Of a DNA stretch of 64,000 bases, positions 16,572 to 24,825 are shown piece by piece (the stretch's first letter is position 1; each line of letters starts with the position of its first letter). Under the pieces are notes generated by a model. The model made no database searches. It saw only the letters and a program-made list of their open reading frames with translations, and was not told the DNA's origin. A program made the translations under genes and the position numbers. The DNA comes from UBA5342 sp965662645. Its GTDB lineage: Bacteria > Bacteroidota > Bacteroidia > Bacteroidales > UBA5342. Where the stretch lies: contig CBFIII010000002.1 in NCBI GenBank assembly GCA_965662645.1, positions 1 to 64,000 on the forward strand. Direction: 5' to 3'.

Positions 16572-17630
16572 ATGAAATCTTTTCAGAAGATATGTATTCA
16601 TTCGGAATCAACATTACAAGGTGCTTTGGAGCGAATGGATGTTATAGGACGAAAATTACTAATTGTAATGAATGGTGACTTTTTTCTAAGTGTACTTAGT
16701 ATTGGAGATATCCAAAGAGCAATAATTGCTAAAGTTGATCTAACGGCTAAAGTTTCAAGTATAGTCAGAGATAATTTTAAAGTAGCATCAACTTCTGATG
16801 ACATATCTGATATAAAACAACATATGCTGCTCAGACGGAATGAGTTTATGCCCATTGTCTCGTCATCTCATGAATTAGTGGATGTTGTTTTTTGGGAAGA
16901 TTTGTTTGGCGAAAAGAAGCTTAAAGAACATGAAAATATTGGGTTACCTGTAGTTATTATGGCAGGAGGTAAAGGTTCTCGCTTAAAACCGATTACCAAT
17001 GTCTTACCTAAACCTCTAATTCCTATTGGTGAGAAGACAATTTTAGAGGAGATAATGGATCGATTTGTAGCTTATGGTTGTCAGCATTTTTATCTTTCTG
17101 TTAACTATAAAGCCAAATTGATAAAGCACTTTATTGATAATATTGAGCATAAAAATTATCAAGTGGATTATTTTCAAGAGGAAACTCCTTTAGGTACTGC
17201 CGGTTCAATGTATTTGCTTAAAGGTAAAATAAGCTCCACCTTTTTTGTGTCTAACTGTGATATTGTTATAGATCAAAGTTTAGCTGAAATATACCGTTAC
17301 CATAAAGAGCAAAAGAATAGTATCACTATTGTGTCAGCTTTAAAAAGCTTTAAGATGCCTTATGGAACCATTGAGACTCGAGAAGGAGGACAACTGTGGT
17401 CATTAGACGAAAAACCTCAGATGTCATTTCAAATTAACTCAGGGATGTATCTTTTAGAACCTGAGATGTTGGATTTAATTCCAGATAATACGTTCTTTCA
17501 TATAACAGAATTAATTAAAAAGGTACAAAAGAGAGGTGATAATATTGGGGTTTTTCCTGTGAGCGAAGGGAGTTGGAAAGATATTGGAGACTGGAGCGAA
17601 TATCTTAAACATATAAATGTTAAAAGGTAA
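16572..17630 (+). CDS. CBS-domain sugar-1-phosphate nucleotidyltransferase (PtmE-like)
   Basis: The 352-residue protein couples an N-terminal CBS-pair region (about residues 5-115, including LLIVMNGDFFLSVLSIGDIQ) to a nucleotidyltransferase. The signature MAGGKGSRLKPITNVLPKPL starts near 134 and is followed by IGEKTILE. This architecture is that of PtmE, a glucosamine-1-phosphate guanylyltransferase, and similar enzymes that activate sugar-1-phosphates. ATG 16572 is chosen over the longer frame from 16512, which overlaps the previous gene. Which sugar is activated cannot be told. The CBS part suggests control by an adenine nucleotide. Confidence 0.82.
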   Translation: MKSFQKICIHSESTLQGALERMDVIGRKLLIVMNGDFFLSVLSIGDIQRAIIAKVDLTAKVSSIVRDNFKVASTSDDISDIKQHMLLRRNEFMPIVSSSHELVDVVFWEDLFGEKKLKEHENIGLPVVIMAGGKGSRLKPITNVLPKPLIPIGEKTILEEIMDRFVAYGCQHFYLSVNYKAKLIKHFIDNIEHKNYQVDYFQEETPLGTAGSMYLLKGKISSTFFVSNCDIVIDQSLAEIYRYHKEQKNSITIVSALKSFKMPYGTIETREGGQLWSLDEKPQMSFQINSGMYLLEPEMLDLIPDNTFFHITELIKKVQKRGDNIGVFPVSEGSWKDIGDWSEYLKHINVKR

Positions 17631-19133
17631 ATGATAAGAGGTGTTTCACATATTCAGTCTTCTAGTATAAAGCGTATCGTATTTATATCATTGACATTGC
17701 TTTTATTTGCAGAAATAGCACAAACCACTAATTTTGGGCTTTATGCTATTGGCATAGTTGTGTGTTCTTTAATCGCTTTTTTTTGCACATTGGGTAGAAA
17801 TAGGCTATTTGAGTTTTTAATGGTCATGTATGTCTGTAACTTATTTCCAGCACAACTTGCTAGGGCGGGCTTATTTCCTATTGTAGCATTTCTTTGTTTA
17901 ATGTTGGCTTTGGCATTTAATATAAGGTTAAGAGAAATTGTAAATAAAGATAGGTTATTTTATTGGTTAATATTTATATTATTTTTTAGCACAGTACTAG
18001 GATGGTTGTTTTTTAATAAAAGTGATACTATAAGTTTATTAATTGCTATTTGTTCTTTCATCGGTACGCTTTTTTTATTTGTTTTATCGGGGCAAATTGT
18101 AATTACTGAAGTTCGTATTATTCAGTTTTTAAAATTGAATATTTTTCTTGCTGCCTATGCATTGGTGGCTTCAGTAAATACAATGTTTAAAATAATACCA
18201 AAAATGCTGATGTTTCCGCAGTGGGCAGGAGATTGGATAAATGCTGATGATTTATTTGATGCTGGTGCTGGTGGTATTATAGGTGTATCAACCTATAATG
18301 GGCAGCATAACATGTTATTGGCTGTATTATTTGCAACTTTTTATTTTTTTAGCTTATCTGGGCTATTCGTTTTTAAGCAGAAGAAAGCTTTACTTATTGG
18401 GTTTTTTTTAACTGTTGTGAATGTTTTTACTTCAGGTTCAAAAGCCGTTTTCTCAGCAACTGTTGTTTTAATCATTATTGTATATTTTCTTCAAGGTAAA
18501 ATTCAGTCAATTACAAATATATCCAAAAAGATTTATGAAACATTGATGATTGCGATACTTTTAATTTCAATCTTTTTTATAGTCAGTGCTTTAGGGTTTG
18601 ATCATGTGTTTGAGCGTTTTGACAAACAGATGGAGGTTAATGAGGCTAATACAGGAGCAAAATTCTCTTTAGAAACTATTCTTGATGGTAGTGCTCTTAA
18701 TAGAGGAACAGCATATGAAGCAGCATTTTATAATTATAATACCAGAAATTGGTTCATTGGCTATGGTTATAGTACTACAAAATTTCAGATCGATGCATTT
18801 TATGGAAATAGTAAATATAGGATTCTGAGGGGTGGGGGGATGCATACGAACTATTTTTCAACTCTTTTTCTTTTTGGTTGGCTGGGATTTATTCCTTTTT
18901 GGTTGTTACATATACGAGGTATAACAAAATCATACAGAACGATGAAAAATAAATCACTGCCTGTAATGAATAGAATTTTAGCATTGGCCTTTGCTGCCAT
19001 GATTATGGGATTAATGTTGCATGGAATGACTGCGGACAATACATGGTGTGCTGGTTATTTTACTTCAACTTTAATTATAATTGGTTTATCTTATGCTAAT
19101 ACGAATATTTCAAAGATTGTTTACTATGGTTAA
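17631..19133 (+). CDS. O-antigen polymerase/ligase-like membrane protein (Wzy-like)
   Basis: The 500-residue inner-membrane protein has about 12 hydrophobic segments and a large hydrophilic loop between about residues 325 and 405, the layout of Wzy_C/O-antigen ligase family members. The loop carries the stretch SALNRGTAYEAAFYNYNTRN and ends with a histidine (GGMHTNYFSTLFLFGWLG), similar to the H-x-x-Y/L-x-x-L pattern near the last helices of these enzymes. It probably polymerises repeat units in the periplasm. It follows the nucleotidyltransferase without a gap. Wzy proteins diverge fast, so the call rests on topology. Confidence 0.75.
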   Translation: MIRGVSHIQSSSIKRIVFISLTLLLFAEIAQTTNFGLYAIGIVVCSLIAFFCTLGRNRLFEFLMVMYVCNLFPAQLARAGLFPIVAFLCLMLALAFNIRLREIVNKDRLFYWLIFILFFSTVLGWLFFNKSDTISLLIAICSFIGTLFLFVLSGQIVITEVRIIQFLKLNIFLAAYALVASVNTMFKIIPKMLMFPQWAGDWINADDLFDAGAGGIIGVSTYNGQHNMLLAVLFATFYFFSLSGLFVFKQKKALLIGFFLTVVNVFTSGSKAVFSATVVLIIIVYFLQGKIQSITNISKKIYETLMIAILLISIFFIVSALGFDHVFERFDKQMEVNEANTGAKFSLETILDGSALNRGTAYEAAFYNYNTRNWFIGYGYSTTKFQIDAFYGNSKYRILRGGGMHTNYFSTLFLFGWLGFIPFWLLHIRGITKSYRTMKNKSLPVMNRILALAFAAMIMGLMLHGMTADNTWCAGYFTSTLIIIGLSYANTNISKIVYYG

Positions 19134-19467
19134 TATATTCTCACATTATATAGATGTCTGTTTTAAAATATGGAACCGAATAGTTTATAGTTTTATAGCA
19201 AGGTTGAAAGCTTTATGGTGGGGGGTAAACTTAGGTCGACATTTCATCGTATTGGGAAAGATTTTTTTTAAGCGATATATAGATACAATTATTCTTATTG
19301 GTAATCACTGTACTTGTAATTCGAACTTAATTGGTATAAATTGCCCTTGTCTGTTTCGTGTTTTTCAAAAAGGTGCAAGAATTATTATTGGAGATCATTG
19401 TGGTTTTAGTGGATCGTTATCTCCAAACTTTGGCTCCTGTAAAGGAAATTTATACTTTAGGTGTTAA
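19126..19467 (+). pseudogene. Truncated left-handed beta-helix acyltransferase
   Basis: The 113-codon frame aligns with the first half of the intact acyltransferase at 26567: ALWWGVNLG against VIWWGCDIG, SNLIGINCPC against SNLIGVNRPC, and QKGARIIIGDHCGFSGS against QKGAKIQIGDNCGFSGT. After GFSGS (about base 19410) similarity stops, and the frame runs into aminotransferase debris. It lacks the coils that carry the catalytic histidine region (ITDADWHLDD in the intact copy). It is therefore a non-functional remnant made by a recombination junction. Confidence 0.85.
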
Positions 19468-19586
19468 AGAAGGGGTGGGGCATACTTTTCCATCTTTGTC
19501 TCAGATGATTTTCGCCTTACGCATGATGAATTGTACGATGAGCTTAAGCGCCATAATATCTTTTAGTGACGCTATTTTAGAGATAG
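19412..19586 (+). pseudogene. C-terminal remnant of a DegT-family aminotransferase, frameshifted
   Basis: In one frame the sequence reads DRYLQTLAPVKEIYTLGVKE. After a shift near 19475 another frame reads AYFSIFVSDDFRLTHDELYD and then ELKRHNIF, two stop codons and RYF. This order matches the C-terminal part of DegT sugar aminotransferases (a YAYFPIFV-like strand, the R/T-DELY helix, and HNIFARRYF). The beginning of the family is present as a separate remnant at 4454. Residues between them are absent from the window. The sequence is degenerate (one frameshift and at least two nonsense codons). Confidence 0.72.
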
Positions 19587-19648
19587 CTAGCCAGTTGTAG
19601 AGGAGAACTTTAGACAGATTTAAAATAGAAAAAGATTATCATATAATG
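19580..19648 (+). repeat. Leader segment, copy 2 of 2
   Basis: From GAGATAG through TTTAAAATAGAAAAAGATTA plus ATATAATGA the sequence matches 6078-6141. It lies between the aminotransferase remnant and the EamA-like gene, whose start codon is the last part of the copy. Confidence 0.8.
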
Positions 19649-20008
19649 AGATACCTATACATAATAGGCTGCATTTTGTTTACCGTTTACGGGCAACTAA
19701 TTCTTAAATGGCGTATGAACCTCAAAGGTGCTTTGCCAGATGTTGCTAGTGAAAAATTAATATTTTTATTCAAGCTCTTTTTTGATCCTTGGATTATATC
19801 AGGCTTTATAGCAGCTTTCGTTGCTAGTCTTTTTTGGATGGCTGCCATGACAAAGTTTGAGCTTTCATTTGCATATCCTTTTATGAGTTTATCTTTTGTG
19901 TTGGTTTTTTTCTTAAGTATATTTCTATTTGGTGAGGTATTTACCATCGGAAAGCTTGTGGGTTTAGTTTTAATTATGGTGGGTTTATTTGTATTTGTTA
20001 AGATCTAA
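19646..20008 (+). CDS. EamA/SMR-like small membrane transporter (ArnE-like)
   Basis: The protein has 120 residues and four hydrophobic segments (about 1-14, 45-65, 73-92 and 98-119), the size and layout of small multidrug-resistance proteins. SMR-like members in glycan loci (ArnE/ArnF) help flip polyprenyl-phosphate sugars. The pattern GQLILKWRMN near residue 14 and AFAYPFMSL-like helix 3 fit the EamA group. It is followed by an ATP-grasp gene and an ArnC-like glycosyltransferase. A role in moving a polyprenyl-phosphate sugar across the membrane is inferred from that context. Confidence 0.75.
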   Translation: MRYLYIIGCILFTVYGQLILKWRMNLKGALPDVASEKLIFLFKLFFDPWIISGFIAAFVASLFWMAAMTKFELSFAYPFMSLSFVLVFFLSIFLFGEVFTIGKLVGLVLIMVGLFVFVKI

Positions 20009-20014
20009 TAGTCT

Positions 20015-21127
20015 ATGAAGAAGAAAATTGCTATCATTGGAGCCAGTTATCTACAAAAACCTTTGGTATTAAAAGCTGAGGAGATGGGAATTACTACCAT
20101 TTGCTTCGCATGGGAGGATGGGGCTGTTTGCAAAGATATTTGTGATAAGTTTTATCCAATTTCAATTCTTGAAAAAAGAAAAATCCTAGAAATTTGTAAA
20201 GAAGAGCGTATTGATGGCGTAGTCTCTATTGCTTCTGATGTAGCAATGCCAACGGTTAATTATATTGCCGACAGATTAGGTTTAGTGGGCAACTCACTTG
20301 ATTCTACCCTGATATCTACTGATAAGTTTGAGATGCGAAAAGCTTTGATAGAGGCTTCTATTGCATGTCCACGTTTCATATTTTATGATAAAGCTGACTT
20401 TGTATTCGAAAATCAGATAGATTTTCCTGTGATAGTTAAACCTACTGACAGGTCTGGTTCTAGGGGTGTAACTAAAGTTGAATGTCCCGAAGATGTTAAT
20501 GATGCTATTTCCTATGCACTCGATAATTCGATTGGACAACGAGTAATCGTTGAGGAATTTATGCAAGGTAGAGAATTTTCTGTTGAAATGATTTCATATC
20601 AAGGGAAACACTATTCGCTTTCAGTAACTGATAAAGTGACTACTGGGGCTCCCTTTTTTGTAGAAACAGAACATCATCAACCAGCAGATATTGATAATGG
20701 AATTAGAAATAAAATTTATGAAACAGTTCTTAAGGCATTAGATGCATTAGTTATAAAGAATGGCGCAAGCCATTCTGAGGTATTATTAACCAAAAATGGT
20801 GATGTTAGAGTGATTGAGATAGCAGGTAGAATGGGAGGCGATTTCATTGGGTCAGATTTAGTCTATTTATCGACTGGATATGATTTTGTAAAAGGTGTTG
20901 TCAATATATCCTTAGGTGATTTTGAAATTCCAAAGATTATACATAGTTTATTCTCTGGTGTCTTTTTTAATACACCAACATCGTTTAGGGTTCGAGATCT
21001 TATAACTAACGGACATCCTGCTATTATTAAAGCTGAACTGCTAACATCGGATGTTAAACAGATAGCTAAAAGTGCTGATCGATCTGGTTATTTTATTTAT
21101 CAATCTAATTCTAAATTTGAACTATGA
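20015..21127 (+). CDS. ATP-grasp domain ligase
   Basis: The 370-residue protein has a pre-ATP-grasp domain followed by the ATP-grasp fold: IVKPTDRSGSRGVTKVE near residue 139 (phosphate-binding loop), VIVEEFMQGREFSVEMI near 179 and VRVIEIAGRMGGDFIG near 268 (metal-binding E and R). Enzymes of this type join a carboxylate to an amine through an acyl phosphate. It overlaps the next gene by 4 bp. In a glycan locus it could attach an amino acid to an amino sugar or make a small amide precursor. The substrate is unknown. Confidence 0.8.
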   Translation: MKKKIAIIGASYLQKPLVLKAEEMGITTICFAWEDGAVCKDICDKFYPISILEKRKILEICKEERIDGVVSIASDVAMPTVNYIADRLGLVGNSLDSTLISTDKFEMRKALIEASIACPRFIFYDKADFVFENQIDFPVIVKPTDRSGSRGVTKVECPEDVNDAISYALDNSIGQRVIVEEFMQGREFSVEMISYQGKHYSLSVTDKVTTGAPFFVETEHHQPADIDNGIRNKIYETVLKALDALVIKNGASHSEVLLTKNGDVRVIEIAGRMGGDFIGSDLVYLSTGYDFVKGVVNISLGDFEIPKIIHSLFSGVFFNTPTSFRVRDLITNGHPAIIKAELLTSDVKQIAKSADRSGYFIYQSNSKFEL

Positions 21128-22047
21128 TACTAATCTCTATAATTGTTCCTGTTTATAATGGAGAGCAAACACTTGAAACTCTTTTTACTAGAATAATTGA
21201 AACATTTAGGAATAACGAGGAATATAGTGTGGAAATTATTTTTGTTTACGACTGTGGTCAGGATAATTCTTGGCAGGTTATAAGTCGCATTGTAGATTCG
21301 AGTAAAGGCATTGCTAGAGGGATAAAATTGAGTAGAAATTTTGGACAGCATAATGCAATAATATGTGGATTCTCTGAAGCGAAAGGAAAGTTTGTAGTAA
21401 CGATAGATGAGGATCTTCAGCAAGATCCTAATGATATATTAAAACTTTTGGATAAGCAGAAGATAGAAGATTACGATGTTGTTTATGGTAAATTCCCTGA
21501 ATTAAATCATAGTGCTTTTCGAAATGTTACGTCAAGGTTATTAAAAAGAATGCTTAAGATAGGAATTCCAGAATTACATCCAGATTATTCTGCATTACGA
21601 TTAATAAAAACGAATATTGCATTTAATTTGCGCGAGATGCAAAATTCATATAGTTTTTTAGATGGTTATATTACGTGGTTTACGTCACATGTTTCAAGCA
21701 CTCCAATATCTCATAATATTAGAGAGTTTGGTAAAAGTTCCTATACAGTGAAGAAATTAATTGAACATTCGATTAATATTTTTGTGACATTTTCTAATTT
21801 TCCAATTAGATTCTTAACCTATTCATCGATTTTTGTTTTTTTGAGTACTATTATATATTCATTAGTTATTATTTATCAGCATTTCATCGGAAAAATAAGT
21901 GTTCCAGGTTATGCTAGTTTAACTATTACAATTGGATTAGGAGTGGGATTTATACTTCTTGGTTTAGGTATTATTGGAGAATATATTTATAGAATAAATT
22001 TAAAAACCACAAGACGTCCAAATTTTGTGATTTTAGAAAAGAAGTAG
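21124..22047 (+). CDS. ArnC/DPM1-like family 2 glycosyltransferase
   Basis: The 307 residues start with ISIIVPVYNGEQTLETL. The acidic TIDEDLQQDPND motif (DxD-type plus the QDP of polyprenyl-phosphate glycosyltransferases) is near residue 97. Two transmembrane segments at about 232-252 and 268-290 end the protein. This is the architecture of ArnC, GtrB and DPM1 enzymes, which make polyprenyl-phosphate sugars on the cytoplasmic side. The nearby small transporter at 19646 and the GT-C protein at 24826 would complete a flip-and-transfer system. Confidence 0.87.
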   Translation: MILISIIVPVYNGEQTLETLFTRIIETFRNNEEYSVEIIFVYDCGQDNSWQVISRIVDSSKGIARGIKLSRNFGQHNAIICGFSEAKGKFVVTIDEDLQQDPNDILKLLDKQKIEDYDVVYGKFPELNHSAFRNVTSRLLKRMLKIGIPELHPDYSALRLIKTNIAFNLREMQNSYSFLDGYITWFTSHVSSTPISHNIREFGKSSYTVKKLIEHSINIFVTFSNFPIRFLTYSSIFVFLSTIIYSLVIIYQHFIGKISVPGYASLTITIGLGVGFILLGLGIIGEYIYRINLKTTRRPNFVILEKK

Positions 22048-22048
22048 C

Positions 22049-22699
22049 ATGGTTGTAGAGCAAATTATTATTATTGGAGGTGTGGGTACCGCTTTGAATA
22101 TTGCAGAGCAGATAAATAGTGCTTTTTTGTCATATAATAATCCACAGCAAGTGATCGGTTTTTGTTTTGATACGATACCTGTTGGTAATAGAATAAATAA
22201 CATTCCAGTTGTTTGTGATACAACTAATATTCTTCAATATTTGAATGAGAACAACGATATAAGAGTTATTTTTAATTTGTTTAGGCCTGATTTACTAAAG
22301 AAAAGATTTGAATTGCTAAATAGTTTTGGAATTGCAAGATCAAAGTTTACTAGTTTTGTTCACCCTAGTTCATATATTGCTGAAAGTAGTAAGTTAGGAA
22401 TAGGAAACGTAATCTTGAGTTGTTCAACAATTCAGAGTAATGTTATTATAAGTGATTTTAATATTATTAATTCAAATGTTACAATTGAACATGATACTCG
22501 ATTTGGAGAAGCGAATTTTATTGCTGCAAATGTAGTTATTGGGGCAAATGTTAAAGTTGGCTCTTATTGTTTTTTTGGTCTTAATGTTTCGATTAGAGAA
22601 TGTGTTGTGTTAAATAGGGTGTATATTGGGATGCACTCTCTTGTATTAAGAGATTTTGAAGATTGTGTAGTTTATGGATCACCAGCAACAGTAAAATGA
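22049..22699 (+). CDS. PglD/NeuD-like acyltransferase
   Basis: The 216-residue protein has an N-terminal nucleotide-sugar-binding domain (QIIIIGGVGTALNIAEQI) and C-terminal hexapeptide repeats (IGNVILSCSTIQSNVIIS, FIAANVVIGANVKVGSYCFFG). The likely catalytic histidine is in VTIEHDTRFGEANF. The second copy of this architecture in the locus is at 12958. It probably acylates a nucleotide-linked amino sugar made by one of the aminotransferases that follow. It overlaps the next gene by 4 bp. Confidence 0.8.
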   Translation: MVVEQIIIIGGVGTALNIAEQINSAFLSYNNPQQVIGFCFDTIPVGNRINNIPVVCDTTNILQYLNENNDIRVIFNLFRPDLLKKRFELLNSFGIARSKFTSFVHPSSYIAESSKLGIGNVILSCSTIQSNVIISDFNIINSNVTIEHDTRFGEANFIAANVVIGANVKVGSYCFFGLNVSIRECVVLNRVYIGMHSLVLRDFEDCVVYGSPATVK

Positions 22700-23658
22700 A
22701 AACGATATATTCTAATAGAGCTTTGTCCATATTGTTTAATTTCATAAAAGGAAATAATTTAGTTGATTATACAATAATAATACCATCTAATATTTGTCAT
22801 GATGTCTATTTTGTGTTGGAGAGTATTGGGATGAATATAGTATTCGTTGATATAGATAAGAGCTCATTAGAGCAAAGTATTACAAGCTCACTTGATTCTG
22901 TAATGTCTAACAAAAAGGTAATATTATTATGGAATCATCAATACGGAATTCCTGATAGTCCATATGATTTTTTTGAACTGGTAAAGCTTACAAAAACTGA
23001 AACAATTATTATTGATGATAGATGTTTGTGCAATGCATCAGAGTATGAATTTAATGTTAAAGATATGTATGTTGATCTTATTCTATACAGTACAGGATAT
23101 GGTAAGCAGGTAGAATTAAATCACGGAGCATTTGGGATTTATCAAGATTTCTATTTCATGTCAGATTCGTATAATAATTTCAACGAGGATATATATATTA
23201 ATTTAAAGGAAGAGTTGGCGCATAACGATACGAATGTAAGTGTGTTAAAAGATGGAATAAAAAATGTTTGGCAAGGTGTAAATTATGATAGTATGAGTAT
23301 TTGTCAGTATAAATCGAACATTATCAGAGAAAATACAAAATGGTCTAATCATAAAGAGCAAATTAAGAATATATTTTCAAGTGGAATAACTACTAATATT
23401 AAAGTATCTAACAAATTCAATAATTGGCGTTATCATATTCTTGTGAAAAATAAATCAATATTGTTAAAAAAAATATTTGATGCAGGATTATTTGCTAGTG
23501 GTCATTACCCTTCTATAGGATCAATTATAGATAATAGAGAATATCCGAATGCCGAATGGCTACACCGTAGTGTGATTAATTTGTTTATTGATAAGCATTA
23601 CACTGTAGAAGATGCAAATAGAACAGTAGAAATAATAAATAAATATGGAATATTATAA
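22696..23658 (+). CDS. Divergent DegT-like PLP-fold protein
   Basis: The frame of 320 residues from ATG 22696 was not assigned by a strong motif, but its order of segments follows the DegT fold. YTIIIPSNICHDVYFVL is the cofactor-edge helix. An IIIDDRCLCN strand holds the acidic residue usually next to the PLP nitrogen. LILYSTGYGKQVELNHGAFG has a lysine in the place of the PLP lysine. The C-terminus has ASGHYPSIGS and YPNAEWLHRSVINLFI. It is shorter than usual and quite AT-rich. It may be an active enzyme with a changed substrate or a binding protein. Confidence 0.55.
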   Translation: MKTIYSNRALSILFNFIKGNNLVDYTIIIPSNICHDVYFVLESIGMNIVFVDIDKSSLEQSITSSLDSVMSNKKVILLWNHQYGIPDSPYDFFELVKLTKTETIIIDDRCLCNASEYEFNVKDMYVDLILYSTGYGKQVELNHGAFGIYQDFYFMSDSYNNFNEDIYINLKEELAHNDTNVSVLKDGIKNVWQGVNYDSMSICQYKSNIIRENTKWSNHKEQIKNIFSSGITTNIKVSNKFNNWRYHILVKNKSILLKKIFDAGLFASGHYPSIGSIIDNREYPNAEWLHRSVINLFIDKHYTVEDANRTVEIINKYGIL

Positions 23659-23710
23659 GTTGCTCCTTTATTTATTCTAATGTTTTAATTTAATATTAAA
23701 AATTATTTAG

Positions 23711-24811
23711 ATGATACCATTTAACAAACCCTATATAACAGGTAAAGAAACAGAATACATGAGTGATGCTGTAGCGCGCGGTCATATCAGTGGCAATGGT
23801 TATTACACCAAGAAGTGTCAACACTTTTTTGAAGAGCGTTGGGGTTTTAAAAAAGCGGTATTGACTACGAGCTGTACCGATGCTCTTGAGATGTGTGCTT
23901 TATTGATGAATATACAGGCAGGTGATGAGGTGATTATGCCCGCCTACACTTTTGTGAGTACCGCTTTAGCATTTGTGCGCGAAGGGGCTTTAATCAAGTT
24001 TGTGGATAGTCGTGAAGATCGTCCTGGGTTAGATGAAGATGCCATAGAGGCGCTCATTACGCCCAAAACAAAAGCCATTGTGGTGGTGCACTACGCAGGC
24101 GTGGCTTGTGACATGGATAAGGTGATGGCGATAGCCAATAAATACGACCTTTTGGTGGTAGAAGATGCTGCTCAATCCATAGGTTCCTATTACAAGGGGA
24201 AGCCTTTGGGGAGTATTGGACATTTGGGGGCTTTTTCTTTTCACGAAACAAAGAATATACAATGTGGAGAAGGAGGGATGTTAGTCATTAATGATGAACG
24301 TTTCCTACAACGTGCTGAGATATTATGGGAAAAAGGCACTAACCGTGCGGAGTTTTTCCGTGGTGAAGTGAATAAATATGGCTGGGTAGATACGGGGTCG
24401 TCCTTCTTGCCTTCGGATCTGGTGGCTGCATTTCTTTGGGCGCAGTTAGAGGCTTTTGATGATATACAGCAAAAGCGGAAAGCAATATGGGAGTGGTATG
24501 CCCAGCATGTAAAGGAGCTGTGGGGGCGCGATTATGACTTTGATTTGCCTTATATTCCTACGTATGCCACTAATAACGCACATATGTTTTACTTGGTGTT
24601 TAAAACTCCTGAAGACCGCAGCCGTTTTATTGCTGAACTAAAAAGTAAAGGCATGGCACCCGTTTTCCATTACTTGGGATTGCACAAAAGTGATTTTTAT
24701 AAAAAAAATCATGATGGGCGTGTATTGCTTCAATGTGATCGTTATGAAGAGTGTTTGGTGAGGTTGCCTTTATGGTGTGGAGTTCCAATAATTGAGTTTC
24801 TCGAAGATTAA
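23711..24811 (+). CDS. wecE: dTDP-4-amino-4,6-dideoxygalactose transaminase (WecE/RffA-like)
   Basis: The protein opens with IPFNKPYITGKETEYM and has the SGNGYYTKKC, TTSCTDALEMCALL and VVEDAAQSIGSYYKGKPLGS blocks. K184 in FSFHETKNIQCGEGG is the expected PLP lysine. This matches WecE (RffA), which makes dTDP-Fuc4N from dTDP-4-keto-6-deoxyglucose. It has 366 residues, about ten fewer than usual, and ends with an atypical LWCGVPIIEFLED tail, so the 3' end may be altered. Its base composition is clearly more GC-rich than that of its AT-rich neighbours and resembles gmd and fcl. RmlA and RmlB, which would supply its substrate, are not in the window. Confidence 0.87.
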   Translation: MIPFNKPYITGKETEYMSDAVARGHISGNGYYTKKCQHFFEERWGFKKAVLTTSCTDALEMCALLMNIQAGDEVIMPAYTFVSTALAFVREGALIKFVDSREDRPGLDEDAIEALITPKTKAIVVVHYAGVACDMDKVMAIANKYDLLVVEDAAQSIGSYYKGKPLGSIGHLGAFSFHETKNIQCGEGGMLVINDERFLQRAEILWEKGTNRAEFFRGEVNKYGWVDTGSSFLPSDLVAAFLWAQLEAFDDIQQKRKAIWEWYAQHVKELWGRDYDFDLPYIPTYATNNAHMFYLVFKTPEDRSRFIAELKSKGMAPVFHYLGLHKSDFYKKNHDGRVLLQCDRYEECLVRLPLWCGVPIIEFLED

Positions 24812-24825
24812 ATTAAAATATTGTT

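Noticed and set aside
6139..17630. Complete legionaminic-acid pathway
   Set aside because: LegB-like and PtmE-like genes are present, but no NeuB-, NeuC- or NeuA-like gene is visible, and the LegB-like enzyme fits other 4,6-dehydratase roles.
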